Shown here piece by piece: positions 11,294-22,460 of a stretch of DNA of 64,000 bases; position 1 is the stretch's first letter; every line of letters starts with the position of its first letter. Position numbers and translations under genes: made by a program. The notes below the pieces were generated by a model, which ran no database searches, was not told the DNA's origin, and was given only the letters and a program-made list of their open reading frames with translations. The DNA lies in assembly GCA_029851415.1 (NCBI GenBank), contig CM056743.1, positions 65,254,186 through 65,318,185 of the forward strand, given 5' to 3'. This stretch comes from Eretmocerus hayati. Taxonomy: Eukaryota; Arthropoda; Insecta; Hymenoptera; Aphelinidae.

Positions 11294-11465
11294 AAGTCGA
11301 CTATTTTATCATCTGACAAATTATTAAAATTAATGATGAGTAATTGATACTATAGCGCAATTATGACTCAACGCTTCCCAAAAATCAATTCAAAGCGTTT
11401 GCGATATTTGAATCATCCCGCCTTTTACCGCGTTCCTTCTAGGTAATTATATTTCTCCCCAAAAG

Positions 11466-12750
11466 ACGCTTTTGGTGAAAGAAACTGGCTAAACTCGGTA
11501 CAACAGGACGATTGTGGGCTCAAACGATAGGTTTTTCATCCAATAATCGATTGTAACAAGAATTATTGTTCAAAAATTGGGGTGTGGGATGAATAAACAA
11601 TGGAAACTTGCAATTTTTCACGTCTTTTTCGATTTTTCGACCATAAGTCGGAAAATATCAAATATTCGGGAGAATAAGTGGAGAGATAATTTGTAGATCT
11701 TTGGAAGATCTACAAGATTGATCGGAACACTTTTTCTCGCAAATTGCAACCCTTTCGAGTTATTCCCAGTCAAGGTCGAAATCGAATTAGTTCAAACAAA
11801 TTCGCTGAAATTGTTTAAATTGGGCTCAAACTATTTATCTAAGATAATTCAGTGGATTTGGGGCAGAAAAGATCTGTCGGTATTTTTTCCTAAACTTGGT
11901 CGTTTTCGAGTAGTGGGAATGGCCAATTCCACGACTTGCAACCCTCAATGCGACGCTTTCATGAATGCATTTGGGGTCGAGAGTCGTGAGATTGGCCATT
12001 CCCATTACTCGAAAACGATCAAGTTTAGGAAAAATACCTATGGATCTTTTCTGCTCCAAATTCACTAAATTATTTTAGAAAAATAGTTCGAGCCCGTTAT
12101 AAACAACTTCAGCGAATTTGTTCAACCCGCTCACTTTAGATCTCACTTCCCGGTCTCGGAAAAGTTTTCTGGTACGAGAAATATCTTTTTTTTTTTTTTT
12201 TTTTCTTTTCATACGAGAAATATCAGTATCTAGTCGAAAAATGACAAAAAACGTGTCGAAATTACAAAATTCAAAACTTTCTGTTTTTCCCATTTTTTCC
12301 AAGAATAGAAGGATGTGGAGACTCCATTGATGAATGGATGTGTATGGCGTTGCCAGCGATTTTTCAGAATTTTCTTAGATTCTTACCATGCTCCAACCAA
12401 GAGTTATCACAAATATCGGTTTTGGGCCATATCCATTGTAGTGGACAAGATAAGTAAGTAGGTTAAACAAATTGGATTTTGACTTTGACGGGGAATAACT
12501 CCGAAGGGTTGTAATTTGCGAGAAAAACAAATTATCTCTCGACACATTTTCCGAGTATTTGACATTTACCGACTTATGGGGGAAAAATCAAAGAAGACGT
12601 GAAAAAATTTGATGTTTTCATCGTTTATTCATGCCGCGCCCCAATTTCTAAACAATAATTGTTGTAACTATCGATTATTGGATGTAAAACCTATCGTTTA
12701 AGCCCAAATCGTCGTGTTGTACAGAGTTTAGCCACTTAGTGATTAAATTT
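11466..12750. repeat. Nested palindrome of about 1.3 kb
   Basis: The outer arms (about 11480-11800 and 12440-12745) are inverse complements, with GGCTAAACTCGGTACAACA matched by TGTTGTACAGAGTTTAGCC. An inner palindrome (about 11790-12120) is centred near 11955, where AGTAGTGGGAATGGCCA faces TGGCCATTCCCATTACT. A homopolymer T run lies at 12186-12204. The mirrored small ORFs are artefacts of the symmetry. Confidence 0.75.
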
Positions 12751-13497
12751 CGAGGGTAATTCAACTACCTATTCGGAATCAGCACAGAATTTTTGTCCGG
12801 AGAGTGTACTTTCCGTAATCCTGAAACAGATTAAATAATCTGGCACCCGTCTTCCATGGGTGGCGCAGAATGGAAGTGGAGGCGCCCGAATTGTCAGGTT
12901 TTACAGTACTTGGAATTGGGAAATGTCAAAAACTCTCATATAGAATGAGTAAGTCTTGAAAGAACAGGATGCAGACTGCCTGGAGGTGGCAAGAAACAGT
13001 ATTGAATCTCAGGGATGTCAATTCACATCTGGGAGGCACAGACTCAAAACAATGACAGAAAAACCTGCGGGATTTGAAGTACGGAAGCGAGACTAGAGAT
13101 TCTTTATAACTGCTAGGGGTATTTTTTGAGTATTCCAAGTTATTCTAAAAATGGCACAAGTCTTTGGTGTGAGACTCTTCCTGTGAGTTGCATCGCATCT
13201 TGAGTTAGAACATCCAATTGAACAGATAATCCAAAACATTCCAAAAAATGGAAAAGGAATTTCACTTGGCTAAAATATGATGCGTCAAGAGATGATCTAT
13301 TTGTCTCAGTTGCACAGACATGAGGAAAGATCACTACCAATCACTCCATTAGTTTAGGCCAGATCTCATGAAGAAAATTTCTGTTAGTTATGGATTTTAT
13401 TCAGAATCACCAAGGTGATATATTACAAAACTCGTCTTTATACAGTTGGACTATGAATAAGAAGGGTGGATATTTTATATCCACACTTTATATTATA
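12751..13497. other. No supportable gene
   Basis: Moderately AT-rich sequence with only short ORFs on the minus strand. Nothing recognised before the LINE begins. Confidence 0.4.
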
Positions 13498-14989
13498 GGA
13501 CTCATTATCTATTGGTCACGATGGAATTCCGATGCAGTTTTTGAAAAAATGTAGTGCCAACTTAGCTGAACCGTTACAGTTTCTTTTAAATAAGTCCGTC
13601 GAGGAGGGGGTATTCCCCTCCTCATGGAAATATTCATATGTTACGCCAATCCACAAAGGTGGTGCTAAGACTCCTGCTCCTAATTATCGTCCCATTCCCA
13701 TAACTGGTGCTATTGCTAAGCTTCTTGACTCAATAATGGCCGATAAACTTTATTCTGCTATTTGTAATCGATTGATATTGAATCAGCGTGGTTTTATGAA
13801 GGGCAAGTCTACTATGACTAACTTATTAAATTTCTACGATTACACCATCAATAACCTGGAGTGTCATTTTCAGACCGACGTGTTGTATCTCGATTTTTCA
13901 AAGGCGTTTGATAGCGTTGATCACCAGCTACTTTCATGTAAATTGCATGATATCGGTGTTCCTATGAAGCTTGTCAAATGGATTGAGTCGTATTTGACTG
14001 ATAGGTATCAAATAGTGAAACTTTGTGGAGCCTTTTCGAACTCAGTCCGGGCTAAATCAGGTGTTCCCCAGGGGTCTCACTTTGGCCCACTGTTGTTCAA
14101 CATTTTTGTCAATGACATTGCCAAAGTTGTCAAAAACTCTAAATGCTTACTTTATGCTGATGACATAAAACTCATCATGAAAATCAGTTCACCTCCTGAC
14201 TGTAAGCTCCTCCAAGATGATTTGTCTAGTATAGTTGAGTGGTCTAAGCGTAATGGGTTGGACTTGAACATTGGCAAATGTAAATCCATGTCTATAAGCC
14301 GTAGCCTTTTCCCAATTCACTATGTTTATTCAATTTCATTGCAATCATTGGAAAGAGTTCCCAACTTTAAAGATCTTGGGGTTATCTTTGATAGTGAGCT
14401 CAATTTCGATAGCCATATTAGTGAATCGGTCTCGAAAGCTTTCAGAAATCTAGGATTCATCAATCGAAACACACAAGACTTCAGAAATCCGAAATCTATT
14501 CTCAACTTGTATAAAAGTACTGTTGTTCCATTGCTTACTTATGCTTCTATCATATGGAGTCCTCACTTGGAATCTAGAATTTCAGAGCTAGAATCCGTCC
14601 AAAGGAGATTCCTCCGAAGTTAGTCGTTTCGTTTAGGGTCCCCTATAAGTAGACTCGATCATGATTACACTGATATATATCGGAGGCATAAAATATGCAC
14701 ATTTAAATCGCTACATCATTTCAGAGACACTGCGTTTGTATGGAATACTCTTAAAGGTAGAATAAATTGCCCATCGGTTGGCTCACTGTTTCAAGCTAGA
14801 AATAATCCGTACTCCACTAGAGATCCTAGACCACTATCGGTTGCTCCTTTCAGTAGCAATTTGAGCCATAATTCGGTAATCGCTAGACTAAGGCGCAGGT
14901 GGAATGACTTACCTAGTGATATTAGAAATCATGATTTGTACTCGCAATTCAAGCATGATGCCATGCGAAATGTGTGCAAGAATTACTGA
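13498..14989 (+). pseudogene. Non-LTR retrotransposon (LINE) reverse transcriptase, 5'-truncated, one stop codon
   Basis: A frame open from about 13498 to TGA at 14987-14989 encodes the RT and C-terminal part of a LINE ORF2, broken only by TAG at 14621-14623. RT landmarks in order: HDGIP, VTPIHKGGAKTPAPNYRPI, LDFSKAFDSVDHQLL, GVPQGSHFGPLLFNIFVNDI and the catalytic box YADD. The tail contains RRRWNDLP, a common LINE C-terminal motif. The PQGS-H-x-GPLLF wording fits the broad CR1/L2/Jockey-like assemblage; I do not assign a clade. Endonuclease and the N-terminal RT are missing, typical of 5' truncation during target-primed reverse transcription. The single stop suggests a fairly recent copy. 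Confidence 0.88.
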
Positions 14990-15210
14990 TTATAAAAAAA
15001 AAATAAGAAATGTTATTTTTGTATACTGATAAAATAAAACTGAATTAAAATAAAAAAAAATAAAATGTTATTTTTGTATACTGATACATCTTCAATAATG
15101 TTTTATTTTTCTACTGATATATATGCGCTCTTCATTACTTCATTTAATTTTGTAAAAGGGCATATTGCCTGTAGTTTGTTTAAAATAAAAATAAATAAAT
15201 ATTTTGATAG
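14990..15210 (+). other. LINE 3' tail
   Basis: An A-rich tail follows the stop codon. The block GTTATTTTTGTATACTGATA is present twice (about 15011 and 15067), and the segment ends in AAAATAAAAATAAATAAATA. This is consistent with the 3' untranslated end and A-rich terminus of the LINE, possibly with a short tandem duplication. Confidence 0.6.
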
Positions 15211-16030
15211 TTAATAGGCCACCATAATGGAATCAATAATGATGATCTAGAGTGCCACAATTGTGCACATTAGGCATCCAGATTAGTTTACCTGATGAAC
15301 TGATGACCTTTTCTTTGGTATGCTTCTTTGTAGAGCTACTGGTTCATTCAGAAGTGGGCAAGGGATAATTTTGAGACTTCTATTGGATCCCATACATGTC
15401 AGAGTTCTGTGGCAATTGAGCACTTGACTCTGTTCAGAATACTTCAATATGTAATGAATTTCTTAGGGTAAGCAAACAACAGGACACGAATATATAGAAC
15501 AGCTTTCAAATTGATCGACAGATCTAGAACACAGTTTTGTATGGAGCACATAATATTAACAAATTAATTCCGAAATTTTTGAATGTCAGATATTCCGTTC
15601 GAATTTCCCCCTTCATGATTGTATTCACTTACAGAAATATTTCCCCCTTGTAAGAGAGAAGGTTGACGAGTTTACGGTTTCGATGAGTTTTTGACGTGCA
15701 CTGATCACGCTGACCTGCTGATCCACCACAGGTGCCCCGGCACATTTTCCACCCCCAACCGTGACTTTCCTTCTTTTTTTCTACTGAACACAAACTGAGT
15801 CTCCCAATCTCACTCCATTTAGAAACTGAGTCATTTTGCATTAAATTTTAAAAATTTCCAAATATTCGGAATGGGAGTGGTCTCGTATGCGTCAAAAATC
15901 AACGCACCCCGTTGCGAACAGTTTTAAAAAACTGAGTCAGCTTCGAAAAAAACTGAGTCGCCTTCCGTTTTGCGACATTTGCTGTAATTTATATTTAGAC
16001 AATGATTATTATAAAAGCACCCAGGTCACC
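15211..16030. other. No supportable gene
   Basis: Unique-looking sequence. Small minus-strand ORFs (for example 15629-15841) have no recognisable content. Confidence 0.35.
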
Positions 16031-16197
16031 TGCTGAGCCGGTCTCTAAGTTGTAGGACACCACGGTCGTAAACACAGGGTAGGGTTTCAGCGTTTACGAA
16101 TTCACAGATTTACAGATTTACAAATTTGCAGATTTAGCGAGGCGCATGCCCAGCGGTGGCCCAGTGCGTTGCAACCAACAAGCTTCATTCACAGGCT
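16031..16197. repeat. Outer repeat segment, inverted copy at 45190-45335
   Basis: Sequence with a run of direct repeats (ACAGATTTACAGATTTACAAATTTGCAG) and AGGCGCATGCCCAGCGGTGG, GTGCGTTGCAACCAACAAGC is matched by its inverse complement at 45190-45335. The two copies bracket the whole nest of elements between 16.2 and 45.2 kb. Confidence 0.7.
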
Positions 16198-16935
16198 GGC
16201 TGCGTCCAGATTAAGCATATATGCGTGTGCCGTGCATGTGCCGTGCAAGTTTCTATAAGGGGACCCGCGTGCAGACTGGGCCGGTACGGCAGATTGACGT
16301 TTTTGAATTTTTTCAATGTTTTCTGCTCTGCGCCCGTACTAAACTATGGCTGCATATAATTGATGTATATTAGGCTGCAAGGAAGTACTATAATCAGAGA
16401 TGCTATAATTGTTGATTATTTTTTGCCTATCATTGATGCCACCTGAGGTAGTTCAACAATTATTTGTAATAAATTCATGTTTCAGAAATGATTCTGATCT
16501 CTGCAGATGGTGAGCTCCACTATTGTGGACTGACTATGGAGTTGTCAAGTGCATTTGAATTAATCAAAATACTTAATGAATCAGTTATTGTGGACACATA
16601 TCACTATTGTGGACTGACTATGAGTCGATTGTCCTAACCTCTCACTGAATACACGTATAACTGTATGTAATCTGGAGCTCACCGTCTGCAGCGATCAGAA
16701 TCATTTCTGAAACAATAGCATCTCTGATTATAGTACTTCCTTGCAGCCCAATATACATCAATTATATGCAGCCATGCAGCTTTATGCTCAGCCGATATAT
16801 TAGTTTAGTACGGGCGCAGAGCAGAAAACATTGAAAAAATTCAAAAATGGCAATCTGCCGTACCGGCCCAGTCTGCACGCGGGTCCCTTAGAAACTTGCA
16901 CGGCGCATGCATATATGCTTAATCTGGACGCAGCC
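16198..16935. mobile_element. Foldback element A (738 bp)
   Basis: The ends GGCTGCGTCCAGATTAAGC and GCTTAATCTGGACGCAGCC are perfect inverse complements for about 27 bp, and the arms remain alignable for about 300 bp each. The loop region holds two direct copies of TATTGTGGACTGACTATG. Its right end abuts foldback element B, whose ends also start GCTGCGTC, so A and B look like members of one terminus family. Confidence 0.8.
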
Positions 16936-16948
16936 GCTGCGTCTACAT

Positions 16949-18634
16949 TGTTATGAATATGTCTGTTCGGAGCGGCTAAGTCGAAGGTTCCGACACTGTC
17001 GGAGTGGTTGCGTCCGTTGTTGAATCCGGGAGAACGCCGCTTATCGCTTGGGGCCTACTTGTTTCTGCGCCTGCGCGCGCTAACTGTCGGGCCTGCTGTA
17101 GGGCGTAGATGTCGTAGGGTGTTGCGGCTCGGCGGGCTCCGGGGAGTCGATACAAACAGCGCGGGCAACGTTTGGGCCCGTCGCGCTCGGACATAGCCGT
17201 TTATCGATCACAGGCGTCGATTCGATCCCGTACTTAGTCAAATCAATTACCTCTGTAGTGCGACGGAGCGTGGATTCGGTGGATCTGGCGACCTTCAGAG
17301 GAGGTTGATGTTCCTCAGATTCGGCCTCGATTGCGGAACTAGCCCCTCGTGGTATTTTCGTCGGCCGTTCCGTCGAGGTTCCGGTCTCGCTCATTCACAC
17401 TGCTGCTGCTTACTGGAACTGGATTGAGATTTTTCACCGCGACCTCAGAAGGGTCGGCGAAGGCGGGAGCAACTGGGCGCTCAAGCGCCTATTCGGCAAG
17501 ACTAACTGTCGGATTACTCACCACTCGCGACGCGTCCGGATTATTATCACTTTTATTAGCGTTATTATGGGGTCGGGTTCGTTAACTCGTTAAGCGCTAA
17601 AGCGCAATGGAAGCAGTGACAATGATTGAAGTGACTTTATTGACAGAATGCAACCATATGACAGTACAAAAGGTGACGAATATAAGGCTCAGAGCGGTAG
17701 CAAGTCGACGGTATGCTGGTGCTCGAGCGAAGCTGCTTCTGGGCGCTGGTGCGCTGCCTATATAGACAAAATGACGTCACAGCTCAAGCGGCGTGGCTAC
17801 GCCTACGAGACTCCTTGATTGGTTCTCAGTGCTGCGCGCGCAATTCCTCCGTAGCGCGCCATCATGGAGTCGGGCGGGGCCAACGTGTGCGAGGGGCGGT
17901 TCTGTTGCGCGATTCGTTAGCGGCCATAATTGATCGGGTGCGTTGTGCATCTGCGCATTCCAAGGAGGAGGGTCCATCTCCCGGCTGGCATACGTGCGTC
18001 ATTAGCTCGTTCCTCGATTGGTCGATGGCGATTGCGTCATTTACCCGTTCATCTCTGGGAGGAAGCGGGCACCTGCTTGTTGTTGCCAGGCGGCGCGCAT
18101 CGGTGTTGCCAAGCGTATGCGACGTTGCCGTGTGTGGTACGTGCTGCGTATGGAGACGTCATATCAATGACGTATGCTGCTATTATTGATCGCCCGTTCT
18201 TCGGCCACCGTGTCGCTGCCTCTCCCGACCGTGTTACTGATGGCTCCCATGCCCGTCGTGTGTCCACAGCATATTCTGAAATCATGAGTCCCAGCTTGGG
18301 ACTCGTAGCTTATATCAACAACGTGTCCTCGGAGCAATGGGGATCGTTAGTTTTATGATTGGTTAGTCATTAGAATTCAATATTCTTCGAGATTCGAGAG
18401 CCACCCTCAACTGCGAGACGCAACCCTGAACGAATGCGGAATGCTAGTTTACATCTTCGATTACGCGTGGGAACTCTCTTGATGGAAGCACAGACTTGTG
18501 TGAATGCGGAATGGTAGGTTACATCTTGGAGTATGCGTGCGCAGCTCGCTTCCTTCTCGTTACGCACTCCGAGGAGAGAAACTCCGGTTCACGGATCCAT
18601 GTCCGTCCGGACCCGAGGTTTTTACACCTTAACA
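16949..18634 (-). repeat. 3' LTR of the gypsy element
   Basis: Same 1,686 bp as the other LTR with one difference found (17877). It carries the same TATA, CRE-like and AATAAA motifs and the same U5 small ORFs (17080-17394 and 16976-17194), which here lie past the expected polyadenylation point. Confidence 0.95.
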
Positions 18635-18672
18635 ATCCCCCCCTTATGAAAAATTCGAGTCCATGACTCGAA
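18635..18672 (-). other. Polypurine tract and adjacent hairpin next to the 3' LTR
   Basis: In sense orientation a hairpin (stem of 8) is followed by CATAAGGGGGGGAT and then the LTR start TGTTAAGG. AAGGGGGGG is the expected plus-strand primer. Confidence 0.85.
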
Positions 18673-18970
18673 CTTTTCCAGGGATCAAGATCTGAGCTCG
18701 TTTTTTGAAAGTGGATGTATAAGACATCTTGATATAATGGGTTTCTCGATTTGTATTTTCCAAAACGTCGTCATGATTTGATAGGTTTGGCTTAAGGGGT
18801 AACATACTGGTCATTGAGTCATGGTCAGATAATGCTTCGATGTTGTGTGTCTTCGATGTTGTGTATGTATTGTAAAAGAAGGAAAAAGAATGAGAAGGAA
18901 AAGAAGACGTGTATTGTTGGTGCTTTGTGCCATATCGGAGGTGAAAAAAAAGTTATCTATGCCATATCAG

Positions 18971-19030
18971 CCCTCCCCTTATGAAAAATTCGAGTCCATG
19001 ACTCGAACTTTTTTTTTTTTTTTTTTTTTG
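18971..19030 (-). repeat. Duplicate of the polypurine-hairpin module, followed by a T run
   Basis: CCCCTTATGAAAAATTCGAG and the following CATGACTCGAACTTT repeat the LTR-adjacent sequence at 18640-18676. Both copies form a perfect 8-bp stem with 3-nt loop (TTCGAGTC-CAT-GACTCGAA; 18989-19007 here, 18654-18672 there). In this copy the purine tract is interrupted and a long T run (A on the sense strand) follows. Confidence 0.8.
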
Positions 19031-20469
19031 TTTCTGGGACGAGTAAATCTATACGGGGGATACCCTCGTTGGTTACTGCAAAAAGAAGGGAGTAATTTCT
19101 ATGCAACAATGCCAAGTCCTTGGTATTACACTTGTCAGACCTTTCTCGTGTTGGGTAGAGTCTGGAACTTCCCAAGAATCCCGGTAGAGCTCCCTTCTCG
19201 GACCTTATTGCGTTTCCTTCACCGTTTTGTAACGACTGATGATGCCTTTATTGTAGATATGGCTCAATGTTTTATTGCTGTATATTGACACTCATCTATA
19301 GCTATTTCAGATTCAGTTTGTTGCAAGTCATTATCTTGCTTACATTTCACTCATGAATCCTATGTAATCGCGCGCGTCTCTAGGGCCCATGACGGGTCCT
19401 TGGGCCTTCCTTGGGTCCTAAATTCTCAGAGTAGAGTACCCCATTCAATAACGTTAAAGGTAAGGTATATACCTTCAGCTCATATACTCATACTGCTACT
19501 AGATGCTTATGTGGTTCAATTAATGTTTCAGGTCCAAGGATGGCTCCAGTTTCTCCAAAAAAAAACAATTGTACATATATCAATCAACCAGTATTAAGAT
19601 GATGGAATTTGAAGTAAATGAATGTATTCTTGGTGGATAATAAGCTTATGTGAAGGTCTTAGTTGCTCAAGTATCCTATCATACTCCTTCAGCTGGAATA
19701 CTTTTATTGCATTGGCAGAGGTACTCTAGTTGTAGTTGGAACTTGTGACGGGGACCAATCATTAAAATCATGTTCAGTAATAGCTAGTGTGGTAATACTT
19801 CATCTCATATAGCAAAATCTGAATAAAGAAAAGGTCATCTCATTTCATTCATTAGTCAGTGACAGATAAAACAACCAAATAAAGTCAATACGTCTGAAGT
19901 CATATTGCGTTATTTTAGAATGTAGCACCTTAATGGTTGGTCCCTTTCAATTCAGTGATTGAATAGATCATCTGAATTTGATTGTTATGGGCACTTATGA
20001 ATGAGAAAGGATCTTGTTTTGATCTTTCTGTTCTCTTGACGTTAAGATGAGACAGATGACATGTCTCTTGGATCTTTACTCGTTTTGTCAGGTAAACAGT
20101 TCACATGACTTCCAAATTACTCTCATTATAATGAAAATAAGGCTAGACTGTCTATAATCTTTGGGATTGGAATGTGATAAAATCATTCTTACAGATTTAT
20201 GTACAATTCACTATATTATAATCTTTTTTACATACATACATTTATACATGCCGGATATGGCCTCCTATTATCTAGTTGTCTAGAAGTTGATATTTTACTG
20301 TTGGTTTTATTCCTTTTACGCTTTTTTTTTTTGTGTTTTCGTTATTTTCCCTTTCTTTCTTGATTATGATACACAATCTCTTTATTCTATCATATAAGAT
20401 TAGATACCTATTACATACACAGGTTTTCATTGACATCAATCAAACAATATATGCATATTTACAAAGATG

Positions 20470-20605
20470 AGGTGAAAACGTAATGAAGTATACATGCATA
20501 TGAGATGAATGAGATTTTATGGCTGATCCATTTATACGGAGGTGAAAGTGTAATGAAGTATATATGCATATGAGATGAATGAGATTTCACAGATGATCTA
20601 CTATG
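20470..20605. repeat. 70-bp tandem duplication in gypsy 3' region
   Basis: AGGTGAAA(A/G)(C/T)GTAATGAAGTATA followed by TGCATATGAGATGAATGAGA occurs at 20470 and 20540, two diverged 70-bp copies. Noncoding. Confidence 0.75.
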
Positions 20606-20876
20606 TATGGTTGATGATGCGTTTTTTTTTCTTTTCATTCTTTTTCTTTTGTTGAATGATTTCTATACTAAGGTATAAATACATATATACAGGTGATGTT
20701 GAGTGCAAGGTTATCATATACCTAGGAAGATTTCCAGATTCCTTTATGGATCTCAGTCGAGCGTGTCTTCATCTGATGAGTCGTAGGAGGGCAGGGTTTA
20801 TTGAAGCTTTTTGTAGAGCACCTTACGGCATGGGTCGGCTATTGTTGTATAGTGTCTCAGACCTTATCTCTGTTCA

Positions 20877-22460
20877 TTAACGTGAGAGGCTGCGATTGGG
20901 TTTGTTTCTGTTTCTCACCTCTAGTGACTGACTATTTATTGAGTGCAATGACAGATCAAATCTTGTCGTTGGTGGATGGCAACTTACAACCACACCTGCC
21001 CTTATGTCATCCAGATGATTGTGTCCTACTCTTTTGCATTCTCGACATTTCACTACTTCTTGTATTTTATAAGGAATTTCACCACATGCCGGGCATTGGG
21101 GGTTGTGATGGTAAGCCTTCAATCCGACCCTATGTATTGGGACCAAGTCCCACCCAGCAGCATATTTGTAACATTTATAGCATACCCAGAAATCAGTTGT
21201 TGGTGGTATCCATATGGACACTTGAACGCAGCTACTTGCTTCAAAAATCAATTTTTCTTCTCCTCTTAGGTATCCTATGATGCTTGGCTTTATGGTTGTG
21301 TTGAATTCTTCTTGGCTTGTGGGTGCTTTGGGGAATTTGTACTGTTCAATCCCAAATTGTGGTACATAGTGTGGTAGTTTTGTTAGGCCTGCACGCTCAT
21401 ATGGAGCTAGTCTCTCCGTTGGGCTGAAGTATGGCTCCGTTGGCAGGTGAATGTTTTGATGGGACTGTGGAAACCACTCATCTGCAGTTGGTCTCAATTG
21501 TGAGTTGTCTACCAAGTCCTGAATCCGTTTCCTTTCCATCATGATCTCATAATTTGCCAAGGCGATTGGTCCCAAAACATGGTATTCTGGTGGCCTGTTA
21601 TATCTTGACCAGGGTGGAGAGTTTCGCTCTGGCATTGGAGGTTGCTGGTGGTATACGGCTTGGTCGTTGGGCCAATATTTTGAGTAATTCTTTGCTTTCT
21701 TATTGGCTTCTTGCAACAGACTAGATGCTGTGATCACTTTCATAGATTTGACTGGTGGAGGCATATCTCCACACTCATCCTTTTGGATGAAACATAGTTC
21801 TGCGTCGAGGGCCCTTTTTAAGTGTCTCTCTGCGGAAACAGGCATCTCGGTCATTGGTGGCCAATTAATCATATCCTGATTATGTGAGATCCTCATACCT
21901 GGGGATGGTGTCCTCTTGTGATGCTTGGGCCTGTAGCCCTGTATAGGCGTGGTCGTTGTTTGTATACTAGTAGGTTGTTGAGATGATTCTTCTTGAAAGA
22001 GGGTGTACCTCTGGACCCGCTTCTTTGGGGCATCCGGTACTTCTTGGTGAGACGGCAGTGGAGGGAAATCCTCTTGCTTGAAGATGGGTTTTTCTTCACA
22101 CCATGTGGTCTGAACGTCAGGCGTGTTGCTGCTAATTTGGGATGGCAGGGGCGGAAAATCCCTTGTGGACAGATTCAACACGTCCGTTGTCTCATAACTT
22201 GGCGCTCGGCCCAAAGCTGCCGATAGAATTGGACATTTTGAGTCTGAGGAGGTTTTCTCAGAACAAAAAGGTTTTGGGGGCGCGGAGACTATCACTGAGG
22301 CCGGGAAACGATGTCGTTGTTCTTGGTGAAGTCGACCATCCGCCTGTTTAGCTTGTGTACGACGCGGCCCCATCCAGGTCGGTGGTATTTCTGGATGAGC
22401 GTCTTTCTCGTCCTGTTTTGAACACGCACGAGCAGTTTCAACCTTATTCTGACGCCTCAT
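20877..22460 (-). CDS. Extra 3' ORF (ORF E), 527 aa, Pro-rich with C-terminal zinc-ribbon domain
   Basis: First ATG at 22460 (the frame is open a little further to 22493). It occupies the env position but has no signal peptide, furin site or transmembrane helix, so it is not an envelope protein. The N-terminal two-thirds is Pro/Gln/Ser-rich and disordered-looking, with twin DFPPLPS motifs and a basic patch. The C-terminal domain has IWI-x6-W-x-C427-x2-C430, GWDLVPIHRVG, CPAC (456-459) and CREC (472-475), a probable zinc-binding fold. The same IWI-x6-W-x-C-x2-C and GW-x-L-x2-IH-x2-G pattern occurs in the split ORF at 57-60 kb. Intact, no stop, so apparently under selection or very young. Function unknown; nucleic-acid binding is a guess. 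Confidence 0.75.
   Translation of the reverse strand: MRRQNKVETARACSKQDEKDAHPEIPPTWMGPRRTQAKQADGRLHQEQRHRFPASVIVSAPPKPFCSEKTSSDSKCPILSAALGRAPSYETTDVLNLSTRDFPPLPSQISSNTPDVQTTWCEEKPIFKQEDFPPLPSHQEVPDAPKKRVQRYTLFQEESSQQPTSIQTTTTPIQGYRPKHHKRTPSPGMRISHNQDMINWPPMTEMPVSAERHLKRALDAELCFIQKDECGDMPPPVKSMKVITASSLLQEANKKAKNYSKYWPNDQAVYHQQPPMPERNSPPWSRYNRPPEYHVLGPIALANYEIMMERKRIQDLVDNSQLRPTADEWFPQSHQNIHLPTEPYFSPTERLAPYERAGLTKLPHYVPQFGIEQYKFPKAPTSQEEFNTTIKPSIIGYLRGEEKLIFEASSCVQVSIWIPPTTDFWVCYKCYKYAAGWDLVPIHRVGLKAYHHNPQCPACGEIPYKIQEVVKCRECKRVGHNHLDDIRAGVVVSCHPPTTRFDLSLHSINSQSLEVRNRNKPNRSLSR

Larger units (their letters stand above)
18676..20876 (-). other. Gypsy 3' untranslated region
   Basis: About 2.2 kb between the 3' ORF and the LTR without credible coding sequence. 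It holds the hairpin duplicate, the 70-bp duplication and AT-rich tracts. Short plus-strand ORFs here are antisense shadows. Confidence 0.5.

Noticed and set aside
17713..18358. Plus-strand ORFs of 158 and 142 aa in the LTR (and copies at 34490-35135)
   Set aside because: Antisense to the element across its U3 promoter region, with no recognisable content.
20877..22460. Envelope gene of an errantivirus-like element
   Set aside because: Right position, but no signal peptide, furin-like site, fusion peptide or transmembrane segment; it is a Pro-rich protein with Cys pairs.
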